DNA from: Chelativorans sp. YIM 93263
GTDB taxonomy: Bacteria; Pseudomonadota; Alphaproteobacteria; Rhizobiales; Rhizobiaceae
Assembly (NCBI RefSeq): GCF_028767125.1
Contig: NZ_JAKCWP010000001.1
Span: 124,001 to 188,000, forward strand
Length of the DNA stretch: 64,000 nt
Direction of reading: 5' to 3'
Part shown: one piece after another, positions 63,301-64,000 of the stretch
Position numbering within the stretch: the first letter of the stretch is position 1
Layout: each line of letters opens with the position of its first letter
Made by a program: the position numbers and the translations under genes
Notes under the pieces: model-generated
Seen by the model: only the letters and a program-made list of their open reading frames with translations
What the model was told of the DNA's origin: nothing
Databases searched by the model: none

Positions 63301-64000
63301 GTTCGATATCACCCGCGCTGGCCCCGTCAAAGAAGAGCCTGGTCCAAGCGCCCCCGCCGTCGACACGAACAGGACCGGTGCCAAGTGCACCGTCGGCCTG
63401 CACCTCCAGTATGCCTTCAGCAACCATGGTGCCGCCGGTGTAATCGCTCTGGGCGGTCAGGATGAGGTCACCCGTACCGGTTTTGGTGAGTCCGCCAGTC
63501 CCGGTGATCGATCCGCCGAGTGTCGTTGTCGTCCCCACACCAGCAACAGTGAATGTGCCGCCCGCGGCCTCGAGCACGATGGCGCGTTCGATGGTCGACG
63601 TTGCCGTTGTCTGCAAGCTGCCGCCAGAAAATGTCAGCGATCCGTCCTGGTCTCCAAGCTGGGCATCCGAGGATATCGACAGCGTGCCTTCGTGTAGCGT
63701 CCAGGGCGTCACCTCGGTCGTCTCATTGGTCAGCGTCCACACGCTGGCGCCGGTCTTTTCGAACGCATCGAAACCGACGAACCACCCGTCCTCGGTTGAG
63801 GGCGCATCGGTCAGCGTGGAGACATCGAAGCTGGCGTTATCGTCACCGCCCAGGGCGAGGGTGCCAGTTGCGCCGCTTTCCACCACCACATTGCCCGTGA
63901 AATCAAAGCCGTCACGCAGTTCCAGTCGGTTGGTGCCGCCGGTGAAGGTGATGGCGTTCGTCTGGCCGGAATAGCCGGTTCCACCGGCGATCAGGCCGCT
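60386..64000 (-). CDS. autotransporter outer-membrane beta-barrel protein (5' end outside window)
   Basis: At least 1205 codons are visible and the frame stays open to the window edge, so the N-terminus and signal peptide are missing. The passenger has autotransporter-associated beta-strand repeats (for example LTKTGTGDLILTAQSDYTGGT, LIKTGTGKLTLSGANTYTGGT) and a run of about 20-residue repeats. The last 280 residues are the barrel: VFWSHGFGSWGSTDSDANAAE, GLLAGYSHSSFDAQDRA and the final NLAVRF with terminal Phe, as required for BAM insertion. It would be a surface protein, perhaps an adhesin. Strongly biased to Gly, Ser, Thr and Ala. Confidence 0.9.
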   Translation of the reverse strand, partial: SGLIAGGTGYSGQTNAITFTGGTNRLELRDGFDFTGNVVVESGATGTLALGGDDNASFDVSTLTDAPSTEDGWFVGFDAFEKTGASVWTLTNETTEVTPWTLHEGTLSISSDAQLGDQDGSLTFSGGSLQTTATSTIERAIVLEAAGGTFTVAGVGTTTTLGGSITGTGGLTKTGTGDLILTAQSDYTGGTMVAEGILEVQADGALGTGPVRVDGGGAWTRLFFDGASAGDIELNIDDGLVFFRNGASAGSSTIVIDQDTSGATFVASTAGTSNITVHNGSLEFGSSSSAASATITNQDVIGFTDDASAGSATFENQRGGQLVFVDSSTVASATIVNRSGGLVGFIGKSTADGAMIVNEASGGIDLSGHSGHLGIGALSGNGDVYLGGNDLAIGALGNDGEIGGVIQDGGILGGTGGSLIKTGTGKLTLSGANTYTGGTSILGGSVEISEDANLGAASGGLSLNGGTLVTSAAMDSARSVTLAGTGAFDVASDTALGLSGTIEGAGDVLKRGEGTLVLTGTNAYEGDTLVEAGTLVANVASIRGSIGNGATLVLDQADDAAFAGDIGGLGGTNGQMVKQDAGTLTLDGVSTLDWTVSEGGLETEAARFGGNVQLDGAGTALSFADSDNAAYDGTISGNGHFSLDGEGTVLLTGDSAGFVGSTAINAGMLLVGDANGNGALGGSLHVLDGATIGGSGTIGSGAGSSVTVATGGSLSPGNSIGTLTVDGDLIFAAGSRLAVEVNPEGWESDLVAVTGTATLNGGAVAHIGANGNYDLRSTYTVLSAGELDGAFESVTSDFAFLNPDLIYDYDAGTVDLKLARNDIDFASTALTRNQIATAGGIESIGIVAGHSVYDAIAQLADDDDLIHASFDALSGEIHASAQTALIEDSRFVRNAANDRIRAAFATAAASYAPVLAYGPGDTPVLVSADHGGPVFWSHGFGSWGSTDSDANAAELDRSSGGLLIGADSLVGDWRVGLLAGYSHSSFDAQDRASSGASSNYHLGLYGGTEWGNLAFRTGAAYTWHDIETSRSVSIPGLTDNLSADYTAGTFQAFGELGYGLDLGTDTRLEPFVNLAHVNLHTNGSTEQGGAAALSVESGTTGVTFTTLGVRGEHNVALGTVDATLRGIIGWRHAFGDTTPESIHAFSAGDALTIAGAPIARNSAVIEAGLDLNLTPEATFGFSYQGQIASDAYDHGFKANLAVRF
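62914..63337 (-). repeat. seven degenerate 19-21-residue repeats in the autotransporter passenger
   Basis: Units begin LFFDGASAG, VFFRNGASAGSSTIVI, ATFVASTAGTSNITV, LEFGSSSSAASATITN, IGFTDDASAGSATFEN, LVFVDSSTVASATIVN and VGFIGKSTADGAMIVN. The pattern is hydrophobic-x-Phe, a polar stretch ending in Ser-Ala-x-x, then a beta strand ending in Asn. The period fits one rung of a beta-helix. Confidence 0.75.

Noticed and set aside
62435-63900. Plus-strand frames over the autotransporter (for example 63462-63974)
   Set aside because: Ser/Pro/Val-rich translations are the complement of the Gly/Thr/Ala repeats.

Overview
The window looks like chromosomal DNA of an alphaproteobacterium of the order Hyphomicrobiales (Rhizobiales), possibly Phyllobacteriaceae-like. 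This rests on gene content: a GapR/DUF2312 protein, a TrcR/DUF1013 regulator, DUF2794, DUF1244, two DUF465 proteins beside purE, a DUF1036-pyk pair, an IalB-family protein, an alphaproteobacterial ybhL-type leader and high GC. No rRNA, tRNA, CRISPR array or intact insertion sequence was seen.

Layout. 1-5.2 kb is a stress-type set: Mn catalase, an exported HIRAN protein, a CYP152 P450 peroxygenase, DUF4142, a DUF892 ferritin-like protein, a SnoaL-like protein and a Bax-inhibitor-1 protein behind a structured leader. 5.2-28.5 kb is mostly core: GNAT, DUF2794, heparinase-like, rsmB-htpX, DUF1674, a nuclease, TrcR, a phytase-like propeller protein, a TPP riboswitch with thiBPQ, an M48/LysM lipoprotein, purEK, rpmJ, pyk, N-formylglutamate amidohydrolase, gapR and a membrane acyltransferase.

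From 28.7 kb the window becomes accessory catabolic DNA made of successive import-plus-enzyme cassettes, each with its own regulator. (1) 28.7-37.6 kb: a TRAP transporter, a PLP enzyme, two paralogous rhamnonate-dehydratase-like enzymes, a GguC/AraD1-type protein and a GntR regulator. Two inverted copies of a TGTGATCACA operator lie in the divergent promoter region. (2) 39.3-52.0 kb: one leftward operon of a DeoR regulator, TRAP QMP, an N-formylglutamate-amidohydrolase-like enzyme, a gamma-glutamyl-amine-synthetase-like enzyme, an aldehyde dehydrogenase and an iron alcohol dehydrogenase, with stop/start overlaps through the enzymes. Facing it is a rightward operon of two FAD oxidoreductases and a glycerol-kinase-like FGGY kinase. 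I read this as a gamma-glutamylation route for an amino alcohol or amine linked to a three-carbon polyol; it is the best candidate here for an undescribed pathway. (3) 52.5-58.2 kb: a TctCBA tripartite transporter, a ThDP-dependent enzyme and a GntR regulator with a palindrome over the promoter.

58.2-60.4 kb is decaying DNA: a TctA C-terminal scrap, a badly broken methionine aminopeptidase, and an ialB gene with one in-frame TAA. An IS3-type OrfA remnant lies at about 52 kb. The window ends inside a large autotransporter on the minus strand whose 5' end is outside.
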